A DNA stretch of 64,000 nucleotides from CAVYTF01 sp963771435 (GTDB taxonomy: Bacteria > Bacteroidota > Bacteroidia > Chitinophagales > Chitinophagaceae): assembly GCA_963771435.1 (NCBI GenBank), contig CAVYTF010000001.1, positions 119,738-183,737 of the forward strand, given 5' to 3'. Shown piece by piece: positions 16,308 through 24,521 of this stretch. Position 1 is the stretch's first letter. Every line of letters begins with the position of its first letter. The position numbers were made by a program, and so were the translations under genes. Below the pieces are notes generated by a model, which saw only the letters and a list, made by a program, of their open reading frames with translations, was not told the origin of the DNA and made no database searches.

Positions 16308-16808
16308 TCAGTCTATAATGTGTTTCATATCAACCAAATGTTTGCTTACAAATGCTAAATCAGGAAATTTCTTCGCAGTATTGGTCTTTTCAATGCGAAC
16401 AGGAAGTGCCTCCAAATAATATTTCACTAGTTCTTCAACATTGTCTAAATAGTCATAACCATCTTTTGTAAAAGTAGAAATCAATTTCACTGCTCCTATT
16501 TTTTCTATGTCCATATTATCATCAATGTACTTACAAGTAACCATGCGAACATTGACAGCATAAGTCACATCTTCCCATGAACCAAAACGTGTCCCAAAAA
16601 ACTTCCCTTCTATAAAATCTTGTATCGTTGGTTTATGATTTTTATAAAATTCTAAAAGCGTTAAGTCATAATACTTATTGAACTTTTTTGAAATAAGTGC
16701 AGCTAAAAATTGTCCATTTTTACAGTCAATACTCAAACAATCTCCTTGTCTGTATTTTACAAATTTGCCGTTTACCTTGTCGGGCGTTGTTTCAGTTATT
16801 TTATTCAT
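16308..16808 (-). CDS. hypothetical protein, possibly Imm26-like immunity protein
   Basis: A 166-residue soluble protein. The N-terminal pattern GDCLSIDCKNGQFLAALISK followed by YDLTLLEFY resembles the Imm26 type of immunity protein (a small beta-barrel beginning GD-x-(F/L)-x-I). It is followed by a second small protein with a zinc-ribbon-like arrangement and a four-helix membrane protein, all AT-rich, as in accessory immunity-gene clusters. No cognate toxin is in the window. The family assignment is tentative. Confidence 0.4.
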   Translation of the reverse strand: MNKITETTPDKVNGKFVKYRQGDCLSIDCKNGQFLAALISKKFNKYYDLTLLEFYKNHKPTIQDFIEGKFFGTRFGSWEDVTYAVNVRMVTCKYIDDNMDIEKIGAVKLISTFTKDGYDYLDNVEELVKYYLEALPVRIEKTNTAKKFPDLAFVSKHLVDMKHIID

Positions 16809-16832
16809 ACTGCTCTCTTTCGCCTTTTGTAT

Positions 16833-17096
16833 TTAATTACGGGAAGTTAAGAGGAATTTGAATTTGTCTTTAAAATCTATAAAACATTCATTGCATATCC
16901 ATCGATAATCGTCCTGCGTTGTGTATCCTTCAGTAAGCTTACCTGGAATTGTGTCCGAAAATTTAGCCCAGCAAAATTCACAATGGTCGTGGTCAGTTGT
17001 CGTTTTTCTGTCGGAATATTTTTTAAAGCTCAAAATTGCCCCAAATAAATATTTTTCTTGTCCTTGTAATCGCCAATCATCGGGTTCTGGTTGCAT
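16833..17096 (-). CDS. small zinc-ribbon-like hypothetical protein
   Basis: An 87-residue protein with two CxxC knuckles (HCEFCWAKF and WICNECFIDF) spaced about 28 residues apart, probably binding one zinc. The rest is rich in aromatic and charged residues. Similar short proteins are common in immunity or phage-defence neighbourhoods. It ends 24 bp upstream of the Imm26-like gene, so the two may be co-transcribed. Function unknown. Confidence 0.55.
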   Translation of the reverse strand: MQPEPDDWRLQGQEKYLFGAILSFKKYSDRKTTTDHDHCEFCWAKFSDTIPGKLTEGYTTQDDYRWICNECFIDFKDKFKFLLTSRN

Positions 17097-17182
17097 AGTT
17101 TGGCAGGGGGATTAGAGAGGATTTAGTTGTTTGGAACGTTGTTCCAGTTTAATGATAAATTTTATATTAATTCATTGGAACG

Positions 17183-17731
17183 CTAATGTCCAATATCACT
17201 ATTGCTAACTTCCTTATTTGCAGTAATATTATTTTCGATATAATAATTATCCTTGTTAAGAGTTGTTTTTTCAAATAAATGGTCTAATAATGAATGAACA
17301 GCTATTGCTGCATAAAAAAAAGAAGTAGTAAAAAAAAGTTCACCTACGAATTCGCATGTATTAGATAGAGCCATTGGTATTGGAAGGTTATTAAAAAATT
17401 TAGTTGAATTTATATTTACATAATTTAAAATAGAACCAATCAAGAATCCTAAAGTACTAAAAAGAAATCTTTCACCGAGACCTCTTAAATATATATGTTC
17501 ATTAGGTTCGTCAAATGTTCTTGTATAAGAAAAACATATATTAGCAAGTACTGCAAAAATTGCAAAACCGTAATAGGTTAAAGAAATCGAATCTTGTTTT
17601 CTCGTCACAAATAAATCAACAACAATGTATCCTCCAATTGCAACGTATATTACAATAAAAGAATGCACCAATAACACTTTCAGAATTCCTCGAAAAGATA
17701 TAAAAATTCTGTCTCTGGTTTTCTTTTTCAT
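17183..17731 (-). CDS. four-helix integral membrane protein, hypothetical
   Basis: A 182-residue protein with four hydrophobic segments: VLLVHSFIVIYVAIGGYIVV, YYGFAIFAVLANICFSY, FLFSTLGFLIGSILNYV and FFTTSFFYAAIAVHSLL. N- and C-terminal tails are polar. Family not recognised. Strongly AT-rich compared with the acyltransferase and glmS, in line with the two small genes downstream. Confidence 0.55.
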   Translation of the reverse strand: MKKKTRDRIFISFRGILKVLLVHSFIVIYVAIGGYIVVDLFVTRKQDSISLTYYGFAIFAVLANICFSYTRTFDEPNEHIYLRGLGERFLFSTLGFLIGSILNYVNINSTKFFNNLPIPMALSNTCEFVGELFFTTSFFYAAIAVHSLLDHLFEKTTLNKDNYYIENNITANKEVSNSDIGH

Positions 17732-17858
17732 TTAGTATTTAAATTTTGAAGATTTTTTGTGTGAAGCAAGTCAGAAATTAAGCTTCGCAAATATTTACCC
17801 GCAACCCCAAAACTACCCCTTCCCCTCCATTATTCTTCAAAAAAACACCCTCACCTAA

Positions 17859-17899
17859 CTGTGTGGGCACATTCCCAAACAAGAATTTAGCCCACACAG
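17859..17899. other. 10-bp inverted repeat in the gap upstream of the membrane-protein gene
   Basis: The perfect arms ctgtgtgggc (17859-17868) and gcccacacag (17890-17899) enclose a 21-nt loop and are followed at once by a further copy of the motif (gtgtgtgggg). It lies 128 bp upstream of the minus-strand membrane-protein gene and 70 bp from the 21-bp array. It could be a regulator-binding dyad or an RNA hairpin; no T-run supports a terminator. Confidence 0.4.
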
Positions 17900-17970
17900 G
17901 GTGTGTGGGGTAATCGTTTTTTAAAGGGGCTAAAAAAAATTCCCACCTATCGAAACCTTTAAATTATTTC

Positions 17971-18190
17971 ACAACGCCGTACTCGGAGGTAACAGCGCCG
18001 TAGTCGGGGTTCACAGCACCGTAATCGGAGGTAACAGCACCGTATCTTCGATTCACAGCACCGTACCTTCGACTCACAGCACCGTATCTTCGATTCACAG
18101 CACCGTACCTTCGACTCACAGCACCGTACCTTCGACTCACAGCACCGTACCTTCGATCCACAGCGCCGTACCTTCGACCCACAGCACCCT
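17971..18190. repeat. 21-bp tandem array A (10.5 units)
   Basis: Ten contiguous 21-bp units plus a partial, no spacers. Each starts acagcaccgta and ends with variants of ccttcgactc; the first three units end tcggaggta or tcggggttc. Identical units are interleaved (ccttcgactc, tcttcgattc), which suggests duplication of pairs. Minus-strand frames read through as a 7-residue repeat (RRYGAVS), a by-product of the 7-codon period. It lies downstream of the PD40/cytochrome gene and its terminator. Confidence 0.85.
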
Positions 18191-18334
18191 AACTTTACCC
18201 TAGCCAACTGGGCGACCTGGTGAACAACCATTACCTGATAGTGGCCAACCTTGACCCAAACGTTGGGGCCGATTTTGACATTGAATTTTTGTAGGGGAGG
18301 AGTTGATTGTTTAATTCATCAATGGTATTAATAA

Positions 18335-18382
18335 AAATTACCGTATCAACTGGCGGAAGCGCCAACTGGTACGGTAATTTGT
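18335..18382 (-). terminator. strong Rho-independent terminator of the PD40/cytochrome gene
   Basis: The arms aaattaccgtatcaactggcg and cgccaactggtacggtaattt pair over about 21 bp with a few mismatches around the loop gaag. On the minus strand the hairpin ends in a T-rich stretch, 18 bp beyond the stop of the 844-residue gene. Confidence 0.8.
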
Positions 18383-18399
18383 TTTTGGTTACAGCAGTC

Positions 18400-20934
18400 T
18401 TACCGGTCGCCCAGGCCCGATTGTTTTTTCCTTGATGCGGCAAGGATCAGTTTGAATAAATTATCTTTTGGCCTGTTCACTACAAACATAGGCGCTTGTG
18501 TTAACTGGGTGTTTCCGCTTGCGATCACTTCCACTTCTGCAAGGCCTGTGCGCGCCCCTTTGGTTCCGCTGCCAAAGACGCCGGTGGTTCCAAGTATATT
18601 TATTTGCACCACTTTTGCCACCACACTGTCAAACAACACATCTGTACCTGTAGAAGCTAAGTTTTGTGAGAAGGTTTGTGTAGCTACCAGTTGTGTGGCC
18701 GCACTGTCTGAATAAAGGTTTACCTGCACCCCCGTAACCTGTAAAGTTGAATTAGCTGCCCCCCCTGCCGGAATATTGTAAATGCGCACATCTTTTATTG
18801 AAATGGAGACAGGGAAATTAAGCTTGGCCCATTGATTTTGTGTAACGCCCTTGGCGGTGTACCAATAGTTTTCTGTGGGGAAAGCAAGCATCACCTGCCT
18901 GTCGATCAATGTATTTGCAATACCGGCCGTTTGGCTCGATGAAACAGTAACAGTAGCACCGGGAGCAAGGTTGGTAAATGCAGCATCGGCAGGGTTTGCC
19001 GGAACTGGTATCATGGAATGGCCGCGGTGGCATCCTACGCAGGTCATGGATTGCGTTGGCCTGCCATAGTTCATTCCTGCAACATGGGCAGTAGAGTTTG
19101 GATAAGGATAGCCTGTTCCCGGAACTTTATAACCCGATGCAGAAGAAGTTCTTAATTGCTCAAACAAGGGAACGTCTGCAGGTGAGTTCGGATTGGATAC
19201 TGCACCTGACGGTGGGATGGCAAGTTCGGTAAGTAATATTGGCCAGTCCTGCTCGTGGTTTGAGCCCACTCTTGTACGTTGCTGGTTGATAAAAAATCTG
19301 ATCGAACCGGCGCTGCCGACCACGGGAGCGCTGGTAATAGGCATATCAACAGGCCCGTTAGCATACACATTTAAGCAGTTAAAAGTAAAGTCGCCGTCAG
19401 TATCATAAGGCCCTGCAGCAAGCGGGGGATAAAGCGATGCGACCTGGGTAATTCCATCGGGTATTACCGGTGGCACTGTACGTGGCTGGATCACTTTTGC
19501 GCGCATTTCAGCAGTTCCGGGCAAATCATAAATAAGCGTTTTGTTATTCCCGGTAGAATCTATCACGTACAAACCGTAATCCTGGTTAAAATCAGGCGCC
19601 CAGCTAATGATCACTTTACCATTAGGCAATACCGTTGCGTCAGTAGCAAATCCATTAACAGAGTAATAGTGTTGCAATGAATCTAGCGTTCCTGGCGGTG
19701 CATCTGTAGGCCCGTTTAAAGTATATCCTGCAAGCGGCAGGTAAGTTCCGGCGCCCCTCACATGCGTATCAACACCACCAAATCCGCCTTCACCACTTAA
19801 ACGGCTTTCCGGGAAAAAATTTGCAACCAAATTGTTTGTTGAGGTGAATGATCCGCCATACATATTAAACTGCGGATCATTTCCAATTCCTCCGGCAAAA
19901 AGATGCAATCCTGTACCATCCGGGTTAACAGCTGCCGCGACAAATCCATTAAAATTAATAAGATCAGGCGCCCCGCTTTGCACATCAGGATCAGAACTTA
20001 AACCGCTTTTGCGTATATATCCATTATTGGCTGAGTTTGCAAGTGTACTCGTATCATCCAGCGGAAATCTTCCATTTTTCCACCACCTGGCAAACACGAT
20101 CTGACCAGTAAGTGGATCCATTATCGGGCGCTCAGCTGCATTGCGTTCGCTTGTAATGCGGTGCATAGAACTACCATCATTATTCATTACAAACAAATTA
20201 GTCGTGCGAACGTTACCGTAATCAGCATCAGAAGGCCAGCGCGATGATGAAAAGCATATACGCCCGTCCGCCATCCAGATAGGGTCATTATCATCATATA
20301 GGCTAAAGTTATTTCCTTTTGTTCCGGGCGCATTAAATTGTGTATTGTTTATTATCAGGTTACTGGTGGTCAGTTGTGTTAATCCAGTACCATCTACGTT
20401 TATTTTGTAGATGCGCCACGCGCCAAGCACACCTTTTGGTAAGGTATCATATTTTTGCCCCACCGGTGGTGCAGTTAGTCCCGCAAAAAGGATCTGCGTA
20501 CCGTCATAGCTAACATCTGGTGCGTTTACATCTATCAAATTCAAAGAAGCGCTAGTGGGATTGGTTCCGTCAATTAAAGTCACCAGTGTGCCATTAGCTT
20601 TATATATTAAAAGTTTTCCCGGTGCACAGTCAAGAGAACGGCTATAAGGCCCTGCGCTGGGCATGTCGCCGTAGGATTCATTATTGCCTGATCCTTCTTT
20701 CAATATTTTGCGCGATACAAAAACGACATCGTAACCCGCGGGGCTAACTCCATTCAATTCATTTCTGCTACTTTCAGTTGCAGGCAAAAGCTGCATTTGA
20801 GTAAATGGAGAACGTTGCAAAAATGCATTGATCATGAAAGCTCCAAAAGAAGCAAAAACGATAAACAAAATGATCGTGTAGTTTAAGCGCAATGGCTTTG
20901 CCCAATGGGGCACGGTAAGTACATGGTTGTTCAT
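18400..20934 (-). CDS. hydrazine synthase alpha-like PD40 propeller/cytochrome c protein
   Basis: An 844-residue, envelope-located protein. One N-terminal hydrophobic helix (YTIILFIVFASFGAFMINAF, about 19-38) anchors or exports it. TolB/PD40-type propeller blades follow (DGTQILFAGL, DGRICFSSSRWPSD, LFVMNNDGSSMHRIT, GQIVFARWWKNGRF). Near residue 640 the motif MTCVGCHRGHS is a CxxCH c-type haem site. The C-terminal part (NTLIDRQVMLAF ... WAKLNFPVSISIKDVRIYNI) looks like a discoidin/F5-8 type C carbohydrate-binding fold. The propeller-plus-haem layout resembles the middle domain of anammox hydrazine synthase alpha and its many uncharacterised relatives; actual hydrazine synthesis is not implied. 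Confidence 0.78.
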   Translation of the reverse strand: MNNHVLTVPHWAKPLRLNYTIILFIVFASFGAFMINAFLQRSPFTQMQLLPATESSRNELNGVSPAGYDVVFVSRKILKEGSGNNESYGDMPSAGPYSRSLDCAPGKLLIYKANGTLVTLIDGTNPTSASLNLIDVNAPDVSYDGTQILFAGLTAPPVGQKYDTLPKGVLGAWRIYKINVDGTGLTQLTTSNLIINNTQFNAPGTKGNNFSLYDDNDPIWMADGRICFSSSRWPSDADYGNVRTTNLFVMNNDGSSMHRITSERNAAERPIMDPLTGQIVFARWWKNGRFPLDDTSTLANSANNGYIRKSGLSSDPDVQSGAPDLINFNGFVAAAVNPDGTGLHLFAGGIGNDPQFNMYGGSFTSTNNLVANFFPESRLSGEGGFGGVDTHVRGAGTYLPLAGYTLNGPTDAPPGTLDSLQHYYSVNGFATDATVLPNGKVIISWAPDFNQDYGLYVIDSTGNNKTLIYDLPGTAEMRAKVIQPRTVPPVIPDGITQVASLYPPLAAGPYDTDGDFTFNCLNVYANGPVDMPITSAPVVGSAGSIRFFINQQRTRVGSNHEQDWPILLTELAIPPSGAVSNPNSPADVPLFEQLRTSSASGYKVPGTGYPYPNSTAHVAGMNYGRPTQSMTCVGCHRGHSMIPVPANPADAAFTNLAPGATVTVSSSQTAGIANTLIDRQVMLAFPTENYWYTAKGVTQNQWAKLNFPVSISIKDVRIYNIPAGGAANSTLQVTGVQVNLYSDSAATQLVATQTFSQNLASTGTDVLFDSVVAKVVQINILGTTGVFGSGTKGARTGLAEVEVIASGNTQLTQAPMFVVNRPKDNLFKLILAASRKKQSGLGDR

Positions 20935-21186
20935 TGAAAAGGGATTTATAAGTTTTTAGTTATAATAAAACAGCAGGTTTTTTATACAGGCCCTCTGCTT
21001 TTCTAACGTCAATATTAATTCTTTTTTTTAAGATCCAATATGAAAATATATGTACTTATCTTCTATAGCTATTGTTCCATTGTTTTAAAATGTATGTCGC
21101 TTATGTAGCATAAAAAATTATGCAAGATGAAATGTCTTCGCAAGGCTTGGCTACAACCTCATTACTACCCTTGCTTTTTATGTTGA

Positions 21187-21627
21187 TCACTGAACCCGCT
21201 GCCATACGGTAGTTTTACCTAATATTGGCAACCCAATATAGCCGCGCAGCTCTAAGGTATTTCCTTTCACGGTTATGATCACGCTATAACTTTTGCCTGT
21301 TAACCCGTCATATATTTCACCATCCTCCCATTTCCCATCCTTATATGCCAGGCCCGTAAGCATGACCATCCCCTGCAGCAACCTCGTTCTCAGCTTTGGG
21401 TCGGGATTATTAACATCATGTCTTGGTTTCCCGTTTTCGTCCAGTACTGCAGCGCCCCAGATCAGCTTGCCGGAGTAAGTATTACCGGTACGGAATATCT
21501 CAACCTTTCCGTCTTTCTTTTCAGTCAGCCAGGTGCCTTTGATCCTGTCTTCCGGGCTAATTTGTGCGTTGATCCTTAAACCTGTAAAGATCAAAACCAA
21601 TAGTATCAGTATTATCCTTCTTCTCAT
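21187..21627 (-). CDS. DUF2147 domain exported protein
   Basis: A 146-residue exported protein: signal peptide (RRIILILLVLIFTGLRINAQ) and one DUF2147 domain. The domain is recognisable from KGTWLTEKKDGKVEIFRTGN, YSGKLIWGAAVLDENGKPRH, DVNNPDPKLRTRLLQGM and LELRGYIGLPILGKTTVWQR. The fold is a lipocalin-like beta-barrel of unknown ligand, located in the periplasm or at the outer membrane. Divergent from the aminotransferase gene. Confidence 0.9.
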   Translation of the reverse strand: MRRRIILILLVLIFTGLRINAQISPEDRIKGTWLTEKKDGKVEIFRTGNTYSGKLIWGAAVLDENGKPRHDVNNPDPKLRTRLLQGMVMLTGLAYKDGKWEDGEIYDGLTGKSYSVIITVKGNTLELRGYIGLPILGKTTVWQRVQ

Positions 21628-21740
21628 AGTTTTGCATATTTATAAGAGATGCAGTAACCGCTAATGTAGTAGATCTAAAAATAATCCCCCTCGACAAATA
21701 CGATGTTGTTACTGCCTGCCAAACCTAATTAGTTTACTGT

Positions 21741-21748
21741 TACTTTTG
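21741..21748 (+). promoter_or_regulatory. probable -7 promoter element of the aminotransferase gene
   Basis: The sequence tacttttg matches TAnnTTTG 20 bp upstream of the ATG at 21769, implying a leader of about 15 nt. No good -33 match is seen. Confidence 0.4.
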
Positions 21749-21768
21749 ACGCATAAACCATACATATC

Positions 21769-22923
21769 ATGAACTTCAGGTCAAAGCTTCCATACGTTAC
21801 ATCACACATATTTTCATACATGTCTGCATTATCAAATCAATATAATGCAATTAACCTTTCCCAGGGGTTTCCCAATTTTGAACCTTCACAAGAGTTACAG
21901 GATCTGGTTGATAAATGTTTAAAAGATAAAAGTTTGCCATCAGTTCATCAATATGCTCCAATGGCTGGCTTGCCAATGCTGCGCGAAAGAATTGCTGAAA
22001 AAGTCTTTAACTGCTATGAAGTAAATGTTGATCCTGAAACAGAGGTCACCATCGGCGCTGGTGCAACAGAAATGATATTTGACACCATCGCAGCATTTAT
22101 TTGGCCTGGCGATCAAGTAATTATTATTGAGCCATGCTATGACTGTTACCGCCCCGCAATAGATGTTGTGGGTGGTAAATCGGTAGTGTACAAAATGGCT
22201 CCTCCTGATTTTAAAATTGTTTGGGAAGATGTTGCCAAACTAATTACGGATGACACCAAAATGATCTGTATAAGCACCCCTAATAATCCAACCGGCTCCA
22301 TACTTACCAAAGAGGATATGCTGCAACTTATTAAATTGGTAAAGGATACTGACATAATAATAATGAGTGATGAAGTATATGAACACATGGTATTTGATGG
22401 CGAAAACCATGAAAGCCCCTTAAAATATCCTGAGTTGAGAGAGCGTACATTTTCCATCTTTTCCTTCGGCAAAACATACCATATAACAGGATGGCGGGTT
22501 GGCTATTGTATTGCTCCAAAAGAATTAACTGTTGAGTTAAGAAAGGTTCATCAGAATGCAGTATACAGTGTAGCCCATCCATTGCAAAAAGCCATTGCCT
22601 CATACATGGAAAACTCAAACAGCTATTCGGACTTGCCTAAGTTCTACCAACAAAAAAGAGACCTGTTTCTGCAAGTAACCAAAGAGTCAAGGTTCAAACC
22701 ATTACCATGCAATGGATCCTATTTTCAGTTGTTTGACTATTCAGCAATTTCACAGGAAAATGACTTTGATTTTTGTGTACGGCTGATCAAAGAACATGGC
22801 GTAGCCTCAATACCTGTATCCAGGATGTATAGCGATCAGCAGGACGATAAGTTGATCAGGTTCTGTTTTGCAAAGACCGATGAAACTCTTTTTCAGGCAG
22901 GTCTATTACTTAATAGTATTTGA
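21769..22923 (+). CDS. PLP-dependent aminotransferase, methionine aminotransferase type
   Basis: A 384-residue fold-type I class I/II aminotransferase of the YbdL/kynurenine aminotransferase group. Key parts are NLSQGFPNFEPSQEL at the N-terminus, GAGATEMIFDTIAAF, the STPNNPTGS loop (Asn contacting the cofactor), SDEVYEHMVFDG (Asp and Tyr at the pyridine ring), SFGKTYHITGWRVGY with the PLP Lys, and IRFCFAKTDET with the carboxylate-binding Arg. Likely role: last step of methionine salvage, or transamination of methionine and aromatic amino acids. Stand-alone gene. Confidence 0.92.
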   Translation: MNFRSKLPYVTSHIFSYMSALSNQYNAINLSQGFPNFEPSQELQDLVDKCLKDKSLPSVHQYAPMAGLPMLRERIAEKVFNCYEVNVDPETEVTIGAGATEMIFDTIAAFIWPGDQVIIIEPCYDCYRPAIDVVGGKSVVYKMAPPDFKIVWEDVAKLITDDTKMICISTPNNPTGSILTKEDMLQLIKLVKDTDIIIMSDEVYEHMVFDGENHESPLKYPELRERTFSIFSFGKTYHITGWRVGYCIAPKELTVELRKVHQNAVYSVAHPLQKAIASYMENSNSYSDLPKFYQQKRDLFLQVTKESRFKPLPCNGSYFQLFDYSAISQENDFDFCVRLIKEHGVASIPVSRMYSDQQDDKLIRFCFAKTDETLFQAGLLLNSI

Positions 22924-23236
22924 TATTGTTTTCCAGCCCTTCGCTTTCAGTCAGTTTGTCCTACATCCGTCACAGCCATCTCCCCGCAAAATATCCTCTG
23001 TTACGGCCGTAAAAGGCCATCTCCCTGACAGGAGTAGGCTTGTGACAGTTTTTTGCTTTATTTATCAGCGAATTGGATACAATAGATCGGTTCCTCTACT
23101 CTACCTCTAATACACTCTCACCAACATTTCCGCCTTTTTCACAAGTCCACGTCCACTCCGCTTCCAGTTTCGCCACTGTTCTTTTTGCCGCTCCCAGCCT
23201 TATCTTTTTATTATTTTCCACCATTTTTACATTTAT
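22924..23236. other. gene-free stretch after the aminotransferase
   Basis: About 310 bp with no supported gene on either strand. It holds a 12-bp palindrome (ttacggccgtaa, near 23002) and pyrimidine-rich sequence. The short open frames here lack recognisable protein character. Confidence 0.5.
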
Positions 23237-23407
23237 TCAATGCTCAATTTTATGATGTAGAGGAATAAGCAATGAAGCAACAGCCACCATTATAAAAAGC
23301 ATATATAAAGGCGACTTATTCGTTACTTTGGAAATGTAGGGGTCAATAAAGAGATTAATAAATTCAAACAGGAGCAATAAACCCAGCACACCCAGAAAAC
23401 GTATCCA
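23237..23407 (-). pseudogene. C-terminal fragment of a membrane protein
   Basis: A minus-strand frame of 56 codons, bounded upstream by a stop at 23408-23410 and lacking any start, reads FLGVLGLLLLFEFINLFIDP then YISKVTNKSPLYMLFIMVAV then ASLLIPLHHKIEH, stop. Two hydrophobic helices with a short polar link and a basic tail look like the end of a larger multi-pass protein. It overlaps the last codons of the NTF2-like gene upstream. I could not name the parent family. Probably left by a deletion that joined two genes. Confidence 0.5.
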
Positions 23408-23828
23408 TTATGATTTTGCCGTCCCATTCCCCGCCTGAAGGAACAGAAGCGTGTTGATGAACCAATACCCATTCATCATTATCAGTCTTTTTAAAGCAAT
23501 CAGTTTGGCGAACTAATAATGTCTTACTAATATCATTTTTAAACACAATATCCACTTTTTGAATAGTGCAAACAACGCCCATATCATCACTAATAAATAT
23601 ATCTGTTTCAAGGATAGAGGCCTTGCAGGATTTGAACTTATTAAATACACTGTCAAACATTTTTATCGCAGGTTGAACGCCCCGCGAAGCGAAAGGGGGA
23701 ATGTCAAACCATAATACATCCTTTGCCCAATGTTTTGTGCTTTCTGCTCCTGTCGTAGATTCTGCCATTTCTTTAACTATCGCAATGAGAGTTTCTCTAT
23801 CCTTGTCATTCTGTGATTTTCTACTCAT
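23364..23828 (-). CDS. SnoaL/NTF2-like protein
   Basis: A 154-residue single-domain protein with the cystatin-like SnoaL/NTF2 fold. It has an N-terminal helix (ETLIAIVKEMAESTTGAES), HWAKDVLWFDIPPFASRGVQ, VVCTIQKVDIVF and the closing strands LLVRQTDCFKKTDNDEWVLV then HQHASVP. Relatives include isomerases, dehydratases and DUF4440 proteins, so the reaction is unknown. The last 15 or so residues (TFSGCAGFIAPV) are read out of frame from the adjacent membrane-protein remnant, so the natural C-terminus has probably been altered by a rearrangement. Confidence 0.72.
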   Translation of the reverse strand: MSRKSQNDKDRETLIAIVKEMAESTTGAESTKHWAKDVLWFDIPPFASRGVQPAIKMFDSVFNKFKSCKASILETDIFISDDMGVVCTIQKVDIVFKNDISKTLLVRQTDCFKKTDNDEWVLVHQHASVPSGGEWDGKIIMDTFSGCAGFIAPV

Positions 23829-23976
23829 ATAGTATTTTTTGTTTCGGGGATTGTTACCAGCATACTAAACAAACAATTGATATAATTATTTTCTTACCGC
23901 GCATCGGTCAAGGGGGTTTAAGTGTAGTAACTCAAAATTATTCCTTGTCGATGTTCCTTTTCTCTGGCAACTTAGG

Positions 23977-24414
23977 TTAATTAATAATTTCAGCTCTTGG
24001 ATTCGCTTTAATATTCGCCAGCTTTTCCCGCCATTTTTGGAGTTCCTCAGGTGTTTGTCTCACCCAGTCTGTCACTTCGCCAACTATTTTCAATGGTGCT
24101 TGGCTGCGATAAGAGCGTGTCGGATTGCCCGGAAATTTTTTGTCAGTAACGTTAGGGTCATTTTCAAAGCTCCCCGTCGGTTCAACTATATAAACACGTT
24201 CGCGTCCATCACCTTGGGCCAGGGCCGCGGCAAGTCCCGCCCCATTAACCAGGGCAGTAAAATAAATATGATTCATTATCACTTCAGGCTTGTAATTCGA
24301 CCTGAACCCTGCTGTAAGCAGATCGCCAACCTGCAAATCTGCTTTCGTCCCGTGATAAAAGGGGCCGTTGTCTAAAACGTCAGCCCCTTCAAATACGATA
24401 ATGTTGCTTTTCAT
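23977..24414 (-). CDS. arr: rifamycin ADP-ribosyltransferase
   Basis: A 145-residue Arr enzyme; the family transfers ADP-ribose from NAD+ to a hydroxyl of rifamycins and gives resistance to them. The catalytic triad known from Mycobacterium smegmatis Arr (His19, Tyr49, Asp84) is matched here at His21 (FYHGTK), Tyr51 (NHIYFTA) and Asp86 (FENDPN), the same spacing. VYIVEPTGSFENDPNVTDKK and FPGNPTRSYRSQAPL are nearly the family consensus. The segment VNGAGLAAALAQGDGRE differs from the more usual AIWGAELA version. No integron or transposon features flank it, so it is probably an intrinsic chromosomal copy. Confidence 0.95.
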   Translation of the reverse strand: MKSNIIVFEGADVLDNGPFYHGTKADLQVGDLLTAGFRSNYKPEVIMNHIYFTALVNGAGLAAALAQGDGRERVYIVEPTGSFENDPNVTDKKFPGNPTRSYRSQAPLKIVGEVTDWVRQTPEELQKWREKLANIKANPRAEIIN

Positions 24415-24457
24415 CCTTAATGCTGTATTTCAGGTGTCGGTTACAATGACCGCAAAT

Positions 24458-24492
24458 GTTCCGGCGAGCCCGGCTTATTGGGCTTCCGGAAC
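24458..24492. other. strong two-part hairpin between the thiol hydrolase gene and arr
   Basis: The outer arms gttccgg (24458-24464) and ccggaac (24486-24492) are perfect, and inner arms agccc/gggct add five more pairs. No T-run follows on the minus strand, so it may be an RNA structure in the arr leader or a repetitive extragenic palindrome rather than a terminator. Confidence 0.5.
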
Positions 24493-24521
24493 CGAGGTTG
24501 AATAGTAATATACAAAATAGT

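Noticed and set aside
17959..18231. Minus-strand frames of up to 90 codons across array A, reading as heptapeptide repeats
   Set aside because: A 21-bp period keeps every frame free of stops once one unit lacks them; two overlapping frames are open, and no start context or unique sequence supports a gene.
22868..23255. Two short plus-strand frames after the aminotransferase
   Set aside because: Composition is low in charged residues and rich in Phe/Ser, as expected of translated noncoding pyrimidine-rich DNA; no start context.
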